From Lateolabrax maculatus (Eukaryota > Chordata > Actinopteri > Acropomatiformes > Lateolabracidae), in contig CM062219.1 of NCBI GenBank assembly GCA_031216445.1, forward strand, positions 21,126,501-21,190,500: DNA of 64,000 bases, written 5' to 3'. The notes beneath the pieces were generated by a model. The model had not been told where the DNA came from, did not search any database, and was given only the letters and a program-made list of their open reading frames with translations. Every line of letters starts with the position of its first letter. The stretch's first letter is position 1. Positions 12,230 to 24,165 of this stretch are shown piece after piece. The translations under genes were made by a program, and so were the position numbers.

Positions 12230-13162
12230 GTGACATGGGTTCTGAGGTGTCAGAGCTCCTGAGTATCCATCACTGTTAGGCAGTAGTTTACACTGAAGCC
12301 TATCTCAGCATGCATTAGGAGAGAGGGCAGGTCGCCAGACAAACACATTCAAACATCTAGCCTGCATGTGTTTGAACTGTGAGAGGAAACTGAACTGAAA
12401 TAAACTACAAGATCATGTTTAAACTTGCTCTTGTGATTCTGTTGTGTGAGCCATGGACTGGTCCAAGGTCCAGATCTGGCCCGTGAGGCAGAAGTCATAA
12501 GGCCCCACGTGTAGAAATGACTAGTAAGTGCGACCTGCAAATTACTTGTTTTCAATTTTCCCCATTTTGATTTTCCAGTATTATCTTTTACAATAATCAC
12601 ATTTTCTAGAAGGGCTGCACAATCGGGGCGAATATATATTTTAATTTGCATCTAACTGTGCAGCTTTTCAACAAGTAATGAGCAATAGTTGTGGTAATTT
12701 CATCCATTTGAATAAAAAAAAGAAAAAGGATGATAGCAGCTTTAAAGCTCAAAGTCAGGATTAGTCACTGGTTGAGTTCAGATCTAATGAGTACAGAGCC
12801 AACACAACAAAAAGGTTTCACTCCTCATTCTTTCTAATGGCACTGCATTGTTACAATTCTCCAACACACACAGGAGGGATTCGGTTTCAAACCTGATTGC
12901 AGTCAAACAGGTCTGTACTGGATGTGATGGAGATGATTTCCTTCTGAAAGTAAATATTATGACGTACAAACCATATACACCAGAAATATACAGCATATAA
13001 TACACCACAAACCTGCGGAGGGAACTGAAGGACTACAACCAATACTTAACTATGATCTACAAGTACAAAAGACACAAACAATAATGAGAAGTGCTCACTG
13101 TATGAAAAGAGGGTTAATGAGCCAGCAGGACATGTCTGAATCAGTAATGATGCTTCAGGTCT

Positions 13163-13196
13163 TTTGCTTTATCCATATATGATGGTCTCTTATTAC
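13163..13196 (-). repeat. right arm of a perfect 34-bp inverted repeat
   Basis: Exact reverse complement of 10932-10965. Read on the - strand, the direction of dennd1a, it has the same sequence that crb2 carries on the + strand. Confidence 0.9.
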
Positions 13197-13551
13197 GATA
13201 GGTGTAATAAAGTGTGTTTAGGTTACAAGAAACACTAGAAAGTGCCAACGTCTCATAGTTTATCTTCAGTATAGTATCATTTCAAACAAACAACCCCCCC
13301 AAAAAGAAGCAAAAGCAGTCAGATTGTAAATGTGACACTGACATATCAAATCATCTCTGTTTTCACATCCTGACCATATATTTTATTACACCACAGGAAA
13401 CAAAATCAAGCATACAATAAAGCATAGAAATTCATTTTTGAATTGAGCTTTCATCTTGGACGGCAATTCATATTCTCAGTAGCAAAACAAAAAGCAGGAC
13501 ATTTTTGTTTCTTGCATCATACTTTTCATAGAAAAGTAACATTGTATTCAC

Positions 13552-13919
13552 TTAAAGGTACTCTGTGGAGGTGCACTATGGAGCAGTGTTTTCACAAGTA
13601 TGTCCCTGTTTTGCTGGTTTTATGCGTGCACATGAGACAACACAATAAACAGTCCAGCCAATGGTTTCACACTTTTCCACTGTAATGCTCCAAGATGCAC
13701 AGCAGCGCAACAAGAAAGGCAGAGAAGAAGACTGCAAGCTAGTAAACATGATGTAAACAACCAAAAATGAAAACTTTGGGAAAATCTGTTTTTGCAAATG
13801 TTTTATCAGGAGAGAAATGAATCCAACACTTGTTAGACATCAAGGACACAGTTTTGGTCAGAAACACAAGGAAAAAAACTTTTGTTTGTTTACAAGATAA
13901 CTCCACAGGGCACCTTTAA
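13552..13919. mobile_element. MITE-like element with about 19-bp terminal inverted repeats
   Basis: The left end ttaaaggtactctgtggag and the right end ctccacagggcacctttaa are inverted copies with two mismatches. The 368-bp body has no coding frame. A shorter relative with the same right end lies at about 49905-50105. Non-autonomous DNA transposon is an inference; no target duplication could be assigned. Confidence 0.6.
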
Positions 13920-14270
13920 AGGAGCAGTCTGACACTTTGGGAAATCCTCTAGTTTGCCATCGTACTCAGAGTCAAATGAGGAGATCAATATAAATGAATT
14001 TCTATCAACATATGAAGTTCATCTTTGAGCTTCCAGGACGGGTTCAGCCTAGTTTAACACTGGAGGCAGGGGAAACAGCCAGCTTAGTTCAAAATACAAA
14101 CGATAATTCCACCAACCACTCCAAAGCTGAAATGTTAAGCCTAACTGGCTGCAAAGCTCACAACACATCAGAAAACATCAGTGTCACCTCCTTGATGGTT
14201 CAACTATCAGCACATGGCTTGTGTAAATTCAGTGGTTTAAAATCCACCCAGCAGCTGCAGTAGTTAGCAA
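13920..14270. repeat. degraded teleost interspersed repeat
   Basis: Starts ggagcagtctgacactttgg, goes on through ggaaacagccagcttagttc, and abuts the MITE-like element. I recognise the pattern as a frequent fish repeat; family not assigned. Confidence 0.4.
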
Positions 14271-14984
14271 GTCTTCATTCATAAAAAGTGATTTAGAACA
14301 TCCATATTAATCACTACGTTAACAGTCATCCGAGCATGACGTATTTTGTGTGTTAGCATGCCAAAACCAATATTGTGGTTTTAGGAGCAGTAAGTTAGTG
14401 TTGGTAAAAAACAGCTGGGTTTAATGAAGAAATGCTGAAACGTGTATGATTAACTAAGTATTTCCTCCTGCTTTCAGTTGTCATGCTAAACTAGGCTAAT
14501 CACATTGGACAGATTACATTTATACTGTTCCTCTTATCTGACTCCAGGACAGATGGCCAAGTAGTGCTGGCCGTGTCATGTGCCATGACTAAGTCACCTA
14601 GACTCTGACAAGACTACACAGTGCACTGACCGGGGGTCAGCCCCCATCAGCTGAAACAAACTCCAGTGGACTCCAGCCCTCCACATTACAGCTGACTCCT
14701 TGACTGTGACCTCTGATCGTCTTTCAGCCAGAAACCGCTGCCCTCGCCAGCAATCATTTCAAACTGTACAGGGTTAACTTAGCAAGGCGATGTCTCCAGC
14801 TAACAGAGGGAAGGTGGAACAAATGACATTTGTCTTAGAAACCCAGACAACGTGGAGCACCGTGTTGAGGAATTTTAATCAAGTGAAGCTGTTTTAAGCA
14901 AGTGCGGTAGGATACTAGTCACCACTCTTTAATCAGTCTTAGAGCAAATATAGAGTCAACTGTGTACACACACACACACAAACG

Positions 14985-15271
14985 TTTGTACAGCTATACT
15001 TGTGAGGACATTCATTGACATAATGCATTCCCCAGCCCCTTACCCTAACCTTAACCATCAAAACTAAATGCCTGACCCCAACCCTTACCCTGACCTGAAC
15101 CTAAACTTAATTCTAATCTGAACTTTAAAACCAAGTCTTAACCCTCAAACAGTCCGTTGAAGGTGTCTCAGAAAGTGAGGACTGGCTAAAATATGTCCTC
15201 ACTTTCCAAAAATGTCCTCACTCCCATGGTCTCAAACTCAAACTGGTTCTCACAAAGATAGTTGTACAAGA

Positions 15272-15352
<81 letters not shown>
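14985..15352. repeat. teleost repeat with degenerate CCCTAA motifs and CA tract
   Basis: Contains cttgtgaggacattcattga, then repeated ccttaccctaacc-like units, then tcctcactttccaaaaatgt and gatagttgtacaag, and ends in a (CA)36 tract at 15277-15348. This order recurs in many fish genomes, so the telomere-like units are part of an interspersed repeat, not a telomere. Confidence 0.55.
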
Positions 15353-16713
15353 TTGAAGCGATCAGGGCTTTTTGCAAATTCACCACACATGAAAGCTTCA
15401 AGATGGCCTGGAAAGCAGTAACAGCTTATAAGCCGTGACCACCACACAGTTTGTGTTGTTGGAGAAGAAGTCAGAACAGCTGAAATAAAAACTGCTGGCA
15501 AAATTGGGAGAACCATTGTTTCTGCTCTCTATGCACACTTATCACCACAATGTGTAAGCAGCCTCCAACTAATTAGCCAATCACTGCCATCAAACACAAA
15601 GTAATACTTGACTAAGGCAAAAACCAATAGAAGGAAATTAGAGTGCATATGTCAGCAGCAGAATTGGCAAAAGGACCCTTTAAAACAACAGAATATACAA
15701 TGAAGTGTTTCAAAGTCCCCATATATTTAATTAGAAGAAATTTTTAAAATCATTTTAGGGACATTACAGTCTATTTTAGGCTAGGTGGTTTTCTTAAAAA
15801 GTTTTAAAAAAACAGTAGGAAGCAACACATTTTCACAGGTCAGTGGGAGAAACCAAAGACTGGATTCACCATGAAGGCCAAAACAAACAAAAAAAAAGCA
15901 CTGTGCATGAAGTTACCAAAAACATCAATAGGTGAACTAACTGAATGACTGAGATGCACCACACTTTGTAGCTACAGTACTACAATGCCATTAAGATGCT
16001 CATCAACTATAGCAGACTAGTTTCTGGCAATAATACAAGCTAATCATAGAAGTTGACATCATTAGGACATATGCTGTGTGACATAAATCCTCTATCAGGA
16101 TATATTGCGTGCTATATTTAAAGTCACTACTAGTATACTGATTTATACTGAGCACTATGCTAATGTGGTGGCATTTAAGACGGATGACATGAGAGGCTGC
16201 TGTGCAAAGAATTGTGTTAGCAATTTGTAAGTGAGTGGCACCCGGCTGAGAACTGTTGGCATCTGAACATCTTGAAACAAGGCCTGCTTTGGGTGTGATT
16301 TCCTGGGTACAATGGCAGGAGATTGAAACAAAACAAAATATCCAAATTCAGACGATCCTTAAACAGGTACAGGTTGAGTTCAAGTGTTGTGAGCTGATGA
16401 GACAATCCTCACTCTCCATTTGTTCAACAGACACATGCTCCCTTATGTCATTGGTCAGCAGCAGAGCTGATTTTTTTTTTTTTTTTGGGGGGGGGGCATG
16501 TTTGTATAGGGTTTCACCATGTGACCATTCCTACTAATTGGATCAGGACCTTCTGTCGCAGTCAATTATCTCTGATGCATACACACAACATACAAGAGTA
16601 GAAGTATATCATGTCATTGTAGTCTAAAACAAAAGTCCTCAATCACAGTAAAACTGACAAACATGTTTTCATCATACATGAGTGTGCCACTTACAAACTG
16701 GTAAGAAAAGCTA

Positions 16714-16719
16714 TTTATT
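16714..16719 (-). terminator. dennd1a: candidate dennd1a poly(A) signal
   Basis: tttatt on the + strand reads AATAAA on the - strand, about 1.3 kb beyond the dennd1a stop. It is the first such hexamer I found going down from 18043; weak evidence. Confidence 0.25.
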
Positions 16720-18043
16720 CTGAGTTATGATCTTGAAGATTTCAGTCCTGGTTGACTAGCGGCAGTGAACGCAGTATGAGCAGCTACCCTGTCAGAAATG
16801 CAACAGAAGCAGAACAACTGTATTTGTTTCCAGCGCAGCCAAACAAACTGGGCTGAGAGGATTCATTACGCCACGTTGTTTTGATGAGGAAGTCAGTCAA
16901 CAATGGCCTCCGTCATGGTAGGACTGTTCTAATGATCATGTGTCTTGTCTTTTGATTCATGTCCAGTACATGCATGCATAGTTTCCTGTCAATCCCTTTT
17001 GAGTGGGTACACAATTTGAGTCCCGCACAGGACAGGCAGACTCCCCATTAACAATAAAAACAACTGTATAGAGAGGAAATTACACAATGCAAATACATTC
17101 AATGGCTGTAGCTCAAAAACGTCTGACCACCAACAGAACTGAAAATGGCATCATGATATAATTAATGATCTCAAGGATTATAACCTAATATTGGGTGTTA
17201 ACTTTCAGACAGGAAGCGGTTACCACTGCGTCTGCCATGTGGCGACATAACAATTATGTATTTCAAATGGGTTGCAGCAGGGCAGACTTCTGCTGCAGCA
17301 ACTACTGGCTACATCTGCAACGCAATAATAACCTGTACCATATGCTACAGGTTGCTGCTATACACTTACTCTAGTCCCATCAAAGAGAAGAGCCGGTTAG
17401 CAATATGACACAATTAGCAAGTTAACTGTTTGTTCTGACTATTCGTTCACTGCTGGTGATGATGCTTATGATTGAGGAGACTCAGATCCTAGTAAAATGA
17501 GTTTCATCTGTGTGGTTTTTATGGTCGCCATGGTCACACGATGAGCTACAGTAGCAAGCAGAAAAACAGTTCAGCCCTCATCAACTCAGACGGCAGTGGG
17601 AAAAACCGCACAGACACTCTCTCTCCTCACCGCTGGTGCCTACTAATGTAAGCCTAATGAGCTAATGTTTGGCTAGCTAGCTAATAACGCATATAAATGC
17701 TGTATTTAGTGTCTCTGGTAATCACTATTTTGTATTCAAAATGGTCTGACTGATTCAAGTACACAAGTTGTGATGTAACTTAAGGTTAAAAAAAAACACA
17801 TATTGTCATCTCCTCTCATTCATTATTCTGGAATATACAAACATTCTGACACAACTTTGAAGTTGCATTCCTTAGAATGTCTTTGATCTAATACTATTAT
17901 TCTTCTACAATTGTGAGTTGCATAAGCAGAGTAGAGTGTATTAGAGCTAATGTGGTATTTACTGCAACAGAAGGTCCAGATAGAGTAGTGAGGGAAGTGT
18001 GGGTAGTGACAAAGAGGGGCACCTCAGTACACATTCACAGATT

Positions 18044-19111
18044 TTAGTCAAATGTTTCCCACCTCCTCCGAAGGTCCTCCACCTTTTTTTTGGGGGGTGT
18101 AGCTGGCTTGGCCATAGTTAGCAGATCACCAAAAAGATCCTGAGTCGTCTGGCTCTCTCCCTCAGCACGAAGTGGCTTTGCCAGTATGTTCATGGTTGTA
18201 CTGGGGACAGACGTTGAGTCCGCCAGGCTGGAAAGAGCGTGATTGCTGGCGGAGGAGTGAGGCAGGGAGGTGACTGAGGAGTGGAAGGCTGACTGGGGCA
18301 GTCCATAGCTGGGTGGCAGAGTTGAACTGCCTGGTGAATGCTGTCTGTAGAGCCCCGGTAGAGTGGAAAAGGACTGGGGCTGGGGTGGAGTGTGTAAGTA
18401 AGAGCCTGGTGGAGGACCGTAGACCGCACTGAAGGGATTCCCACTTACAGTCGGTGGGTAATGAATTTGAGGGGAAGCGTGCTGCAGAGACTGGGCAAAA
18501 GGGTTGAGTGATACGTGAGGATGCAGTGGGAAAGGAGGCAAGCCCTGTGGGTAAGACCTGGGTGGTAGTGTTGGTTTGCAGGAAGATGACGACACACCAA
18601 TATCTGCCCTGTCACTCAGTGAAGTGGAACTGGTTTGTGCTGAGCTCTTTAGGGGATCTAGAAGGCTTATCAGATCTATACTGTCTTCAGTGGCCTTGGT
18701 TGGCTTCAGCAGGTCTCCATCTATGGTCATGCTCAGGGCTTGCCTAAACTCTTGTCCCCCCGATGTAGTCCCTCCTTCACCAGTTCCTGATTTAGAGCGT
18801 GACTGGGCCACAGGGGGTGCCAGGACACTACCAAGCTCAGGCGTCCTCCTTCCGTGGGGACGTGGAATGGTGATATTGCCGGGGGTGGAAGGGTCCAAAG
18901 GGTCGGCGCCCAGGATGCAGCTTTCGCGACTTGGAGAGTGGGCTTCGGTCTGTGCAGGAAGTTGGACAGACGGCGGTCTATCACAGGCAGGAGGCACAGA
19001 GACGGACATGGCTCTTTCGTCCTGGCATATACTCCACAGCTTGTTGTAAGGGTTGGAGAGCTTGAGGCCTGGAAGCGTTCGCGAGTGTTCACCAACGCTC
19101 AGGTCCATCCG
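18044..19111 (-). CDS. dennd1a: dennd1a exon 23: proline-rich endocytic tail
   Basis: Last coding exon (residues 648-1002), acceptor tttgcag before [11 protein letters not shown], stop TAA at 18046-18044. Conserved islands: [40 protein letters not shown] (clathrin-box-like), two NPF motifs (LNPFAQ, GNPFSA), and the terminal segment [12 protein letters not shown]. The region between is low-complexity P/S/T and poorly conserved, as in mammalian DENND1A. Confidence 0.95.
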   Translation of the reverse strand, partial: RMDLSVGEHSRTLPGLKLSNPYNKLWSICQDERAMSVSVPPACDRPPSVQLPAQTEAHSPSRESCILGADPLDPSTPGNITIPRPHGRRTPELGSVLAPPVAQSRSKSGTGEGGTTSGGQEFRQALSMTIDGDLLKPTKATEDSIDLISLLDPLKSSAQTSSTSLSDRADIGVSSSSCKPTLPPRSYPQGLPPFPLHPHVSLNPFAQSLQHASPQIHYPPTVSGNPFSAVYGPPPGSYLHTPPQPQSFSTLPGLYRQHSPGSSTLPPSYGLPQSAFHSSVTSLPHSSASNHALSSLADSTSVPSTTMNILAKPLRAEGESQTTQDLFGDLLTMAKPATPPKKKVEDLRRRWETFD

Positions 19112-22100
19112 CTGCAAACACAAGAAATATTCAGACTTTAAAGGACCACTGTCCAGTGTTTTTTTAAAATCAGCCTAGTAAATCCTATGTGCTTACAAGT
19201 TACATTACTGACAACCACATTTTTAATGTGATTTTCTGAGCTTCCAGGGGCTCATTGGTTTCAGTTAATTTAAGTACCCTATCAAAATTAACTCACAGAA
19301 CCTTGAATCTTGCTAAACATCATAATAACACATGTCTGCACTGATTTTCACCTTTTAAGTTAATTTAGCCTACTTAATTTTCTAGTTTTGATAGTGATCT
19401 GTGAATCCTCCCTGGCATTGCATTCACATGTTGTAGGTGAAATACAAATGTTGTAAAAAGCTGTCATAAATTTGACAGTAAGTTATATTGAATGGTCTAC
19501 AAAAATGAATCTGCTGACCTAAGAGTGGAAGACAGTTTTAGCTATACAACAGTACATAAACGCACCATTCCTCAATGTGAAACTCAGACGACAAAGCTGA
19601 CAAAGTTGTTCATCCCTCCTATTTAGAATGTTTTGGTCAAACATGTGGTGTGCTAAACGAGCAATCAGGAATCCTCGTAGGCGGGCCATCTGCCCTGCTT
19701 ACCAATCCAACACAGAACTACAGAGAAGGAATGTATATCTCCGCCATGGAAAGAAGACAGAGTATAAAACATTGTTTTACGAAGGAAAATCTTGTTACCG
19801 TTAAACCAAGTTAAACAATTCGGTAAAAGGTAACAAAAGCTCAAATAGGGCTGCATGCTTTGGGAAATGACTGGCACTAACTGAAGGTGTAGGAAGATAG
19901 TTGTTGTTCAACTTAAACACTGGACCACTGCTCCAGAACAAAACCACTGGAATGGTCCTAATGGAGAACTAAAACATTCAGATATAAAGTCTCCATATTC
20001 TTTACCAGTGTTGTTGGTAGAATATGGACAGTGATTCCAGGATTCATGAAGATCTCAAGAGCTTGTGCAATACAATACAATGACAATATACTTTTTACTT
20101 TTTTTCCCCCCCACCAACAGTCCTCAGGTATCATCCTAAGGACCATGAATATCCACAACAGATTTCACGGCCATGTGGACACTCGTTGACAAGCTATTTT
20201 GCTCTAGCCCAAAACAAAGTGGTTTTAAACCTCTGCATAACATATTGTCTTTTTGGAAACAACAGTATTAACACATTTTGGCAGCAGAAGATTTGGACAC
20301 CTGACCTGGTAGGTGAACTTTGCTTGTAGCTCCTTAGAGTCTTTGGGAGTCCTCAGGTCCTCAAGACTTTTAGCCAAGGTCACTGGTTGGCTGTCAGGCT
20401 CATCCTGGCAGCCGAAGATATCACCCAGCAAGTTGACATTGGAGAACTTCTCATTAATTGGGCTGGGAGGGGCAGTGTGACTTTCTGCTCCAAAACCAGG
20501 ATCATCCCCTTCTATCAACTCAACCTCTTTCAGAGAGCGGTACGGCTGTGGCCTGCAAGGACAGTGTTGACTTATGGTTATTTATTTCTCTCACACATCT
20601 CAGGTTCATGGAAAACACTGTACCCATAAAAAGGACCATTAACCTTTACCCCAAATAAAGAAGCACCTACATATTATCCTTAAGCGTCTATGATTAACAT
20701 GCTGTGTTTATCTCTGCCCTCCCTCAAACTCTCTTACTTTATTAATTTAGTTAAAGAATAAGACTATTTGAGTCAAATAACTCAATACCACATCAAATGT
20801 GTATTAATCTAAACAAATGCAGTGAAATCAACTACCGTTTGTGTAATGTTTGCTAAAAATGCCCACTTGAGTTAGTAAAATATGTTGAATTTTTACTTTA
20901 CTAAAAAATTAAAGTATATATATTTGTGACCTGTTTACATCTTCAGTAAGAATAGAGGGAACTGAGTGGCCACATAGGATAGGGAAGTCTTGGTTGTTTT
21001 AGTCTTTTCATGGGATTAGTTGACATGAGAGAAGTGTAGAAAAAAAGTTTTCTTTTCTTGGTAAGATAGAAAAACTGTGGTAAAATACATTACTATCTAC
21101 TTCAGGTCTTGTCTACACATATACATTATATACATACAATATTTTTTAGGTATTTCCCCTCAAAAAAAAAAAAATAAATAAATAATCTGTCCACACAACC
21201 TTCATTTTACAAAATATCTCTGTCCACGTGAGAACGCAAAAACGATTCAAAATGCTACACCAAGCATGCGGGGCCATTAGGTTGTGATAAAGTCTATATC
21301 AACAATATAACAAATACTAATTTTTAGCCTGCGTTATGAGCCTATTTTCCTTTGGTGGTAGTAACTTAAAAACACAAACAATAGTGGCTTATTATTTATT
21401 GTATATTGTAGAAGTGGTGCAGCAATGCCAAGTTAAGTTGTAAACTTGTAATTAGACATAGCAGTGCCAACTTAACAAAAACAAACTGGTAGTCCACTAT
21501 TGCTGTTGTTTCAGGCAGCCATTACAGAAAACAACAATTGGTATGTGCATGTTGAAGTGCCATTGTGGTGACCTAAATCTCTGTTTGCGTATGGATGAGA
21601 GGCTAAAACATAGAGGAACATATTTGTTTTCAAAAATGTCTGTATACGTGTGGACAAGGCCTCAGAAAGGGAAAGCAATGAAGCCAGAGTGCTTCAGAGG
21701 TCAGAGGTCAATGTTAGCAAACTTTCTACAAAACGTTAACACTTGTAGAGGCCCACTCAGCATTTTCACTACAATCAATTTCAAAAATGGCCACAGAGAT
21801 CATTTTTCCCATTGAAATAAAAATAGAAAGATTTTTTACAGTGCTATAGCTTTGAATGGTATCAATAGCAAAAACATGTCTTTCAATACCCAGGTAAAGA
21901 TAGAACTGTGGAGATATACTGAAAGTCTATGGTTTGAAGAAGTTGCTATTTTATACTAATGGTTGACATTTGGCTTCAAGTCAGTTGTGTGATGACTGGC
22001 TAATACGTTTCAATAGGCATAGGATAGGGGTGGGCTATATGGGTAAAAAATGATATAACAAATTGTTCCGGAATATCAATTTAGAAACCATTTACAGTTA

Positions 22101-22359
22101 AAACGTGATGGGGAATGTCTGTTTTTGGCTAAACCAGTAAAGTGAGTACCTGAAATCAGCAAAGTTCATTCCACTGATGCAAACGTTTGCCATAAAGCAG
22201 TCCTGCGCATTCATTTGTAAAATTGCTCACAGGGCCTATTACAACCTGAGATGTTTAAGGGATAGCTACCTCAGTGGAGGTGCTTTAGCAAAATTTCAAC
22301 CGCTTACAAGCGGTAACATAATGTCCTCCATATACAGGTTTAAAACACGTACACAAACA

Positions 22360-22398
<39 letters not shown>

Positions 22399-24107
22399 CA
22401 TTACAAAGAAAAGAGATTAGTTGAGAAAGGCCTATTAATTCGTCAATAGTGTAAAGCCAGTCAGAGAGATGCGTACAGAGGCGACCATTCGAAAGGGACG
22501 GAGAAGAGTAAGCTGTCAGGAAACCCAGAGATGGAGTCGTCGTCATACTGAAGCTCGTCTCCGGATGAATCCTCAGAGAGAAAGACTGTGTAGTGACGAG
22601 TAGGACGGATAGAGCTACGGTGAGGAGAAGGAAGACAACAGGAAATTTGTAGCTCATTACAGATATGTTAATTAAGTATATTAAAAAGGAACAGGAAAGA
22701 AGGAAAATTAAGAAAAAGTTGAAGGTTAGTAATCTTAAGAGTATCAGTTTTTGTTTCTATTTACATAGAGTGTATTAGTATGTAACTGTACTTAGATTAG
22801 TTATATTATTTCATGTATAACATAATTGATGAGCCTAAAGGAAGCTGTGCAGTTAGATGAGGAAATTAGACCACAATGGAACAAACAAAAATCTGAATTA
22901 CTGAAATAAATCCCTAAACTTGGAATCCTGTGTGACTGTATTTGGGAACCGAAGGGAATCTGAGAGTCATCCTTTCACTTTTCGGTTTTCTCATCAGTTA
23001 TTAAACAGACAATCATCTAAAACATCAATAAATCAAGCTTACTCACTTAAATAAAGCAACTCAGGATTTTCCTTGAAAAGAGGCACAGAATAATATTCTC
23101 CATAGAATATTTGCCTATACATGCTTGATTCACATTGTCTCAGTTTTAAACCAAAATTAAACAGAACCAAACACCACAGAGAATCCTAATACAGTGTGAA
23201 GTAGTTCAGAGTAAACTATGATAATATTTGTCAGTCTGCAGGCACAAAGACTGATTCTGCTGAACTGTAAGTAAGTAATAGCCCCCATTTATACAAAACG
23301 GATGAGAGAAGTAATTATGCACTTAAAATGAGAGAAAATAACTTTTCCAGTAAAATGACATTGAGGTAAACTTTATAAAATATGGGCACTTTTTATAGAC
23401 CAGTTTAGTCAGACCAGGAACTTAAATATTATCACAATCACAATTACTACCGTTGACCTCTTCAGTCTTTGGGACAGATGATTTGCTGGCCTTCTGCAGT
23501 TAAACCTATTTCTTGATAACAGGGGTTACTGACATCCACTTTTTTCGCTCAATAACGTGAAGATGTTTGATTATTTGTTTATTTTTAAATTATGATTTTT
23601 TTACCTGTTGATATTGGTTAAAACTTTTTCTTTATTGTGTATAATAGTACTGTGTCACACATCTTTATCATAGGTAGTATTGTCTCACTTTAACATAGCT
23701 GTATTTACTGTTTTCTATTTGATACAACTATTTTATAGAACACATAATATTTTGAGCTATTTTTGCTAATTACTAAAACCAAGAGTTTAGCAGGCTATTA
23801 TGGGCTTGTACCATTTCTTGTTCTCCTCTACGAACCCAAAGAATCCTATAAGCAGTTTTAACTACTATCTATACTATATATAAACTGAATTTCTTAATTG
23901 CATCATGGACAGTGGGATATACTGTATATAATAGAGGTAGGCTTACTGGTCAACGCTGCTTTCCAGACTCACATTGCTGCTTGGTCTCTTCAATAGCATT
24001 GGTGGCCGAGCCTGTGGAAGTGAAAAAATAAAATAAAATAAAATAAAATAAAATAAAGGAACACAACTAATTCAGCATGTGTACCTTCTCACCAGAGAGA
24101 CCCCCAG

Positions 24108-24165
<58 letters not shown>

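Larger units (their letters stand above)
10311..12250 (+). other. crb2: crb2 3' untranslated region (probable)
   Basis: Follows the stop codon with no convincing frame. The first good AATAAA is at 12224-12229, in context tgcaataaagtg, so the transcript probably ends near 12.25 kb. The left copy of a perfect 34-nt inverted repeat (10932-10965) lies inside it. The end is inferred from the poly(A) signal only. Confidence 0.55.
12251..18043. other. crb2/dennd1a convergent intergenic region
   Basis: Space between two converging genes, including the dennd1a 3' UTR of unknown length. It holds the right arm of the 34-bp inverted repeat, a MITE-like element (13552-13919), a degraded teleost repeat (about 13920-14270), a telomere-motif-rich repeat with a CA tract (about 14985-15350), a T/G homopolymer patch near 16471-16497, and no convincing gene. 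Confidence 0.6.
20553..22485 (-). other. dennd1a intron 21, holds a MITE and a microsatellite
   Basis: Contains a 557-bp element with inverted ends (21105-21661), a fragment starting aggggtgggctatatggg at about 22026 typical of a fish MITE end, and a (CA)n tract at about 22362-22396. Confidence 0.55.

Noticed and set aside
15186..15516. Long frames made of repeated CV or TH residues
   Set aside because: They are translations of the (CA)n microsatellite, as are those at about 22.4, 26.6, 56.8 and 62.7 kb.
18508..19141. + strand frames of up to 157 codons opposite dennd1a exon 23
   Set aside because: Antisense shadows of the GC-rich proline-rich tail; no independent support.
22486..22585. Shorter version of dennd1a exon 21 using the AG at 22586
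   Set aside because: It breaks phase with exon 20 and drops the conserved [12 protein letters not shown] segment; the upstream acceptor at 22615 has a far better pyrimidine tract.
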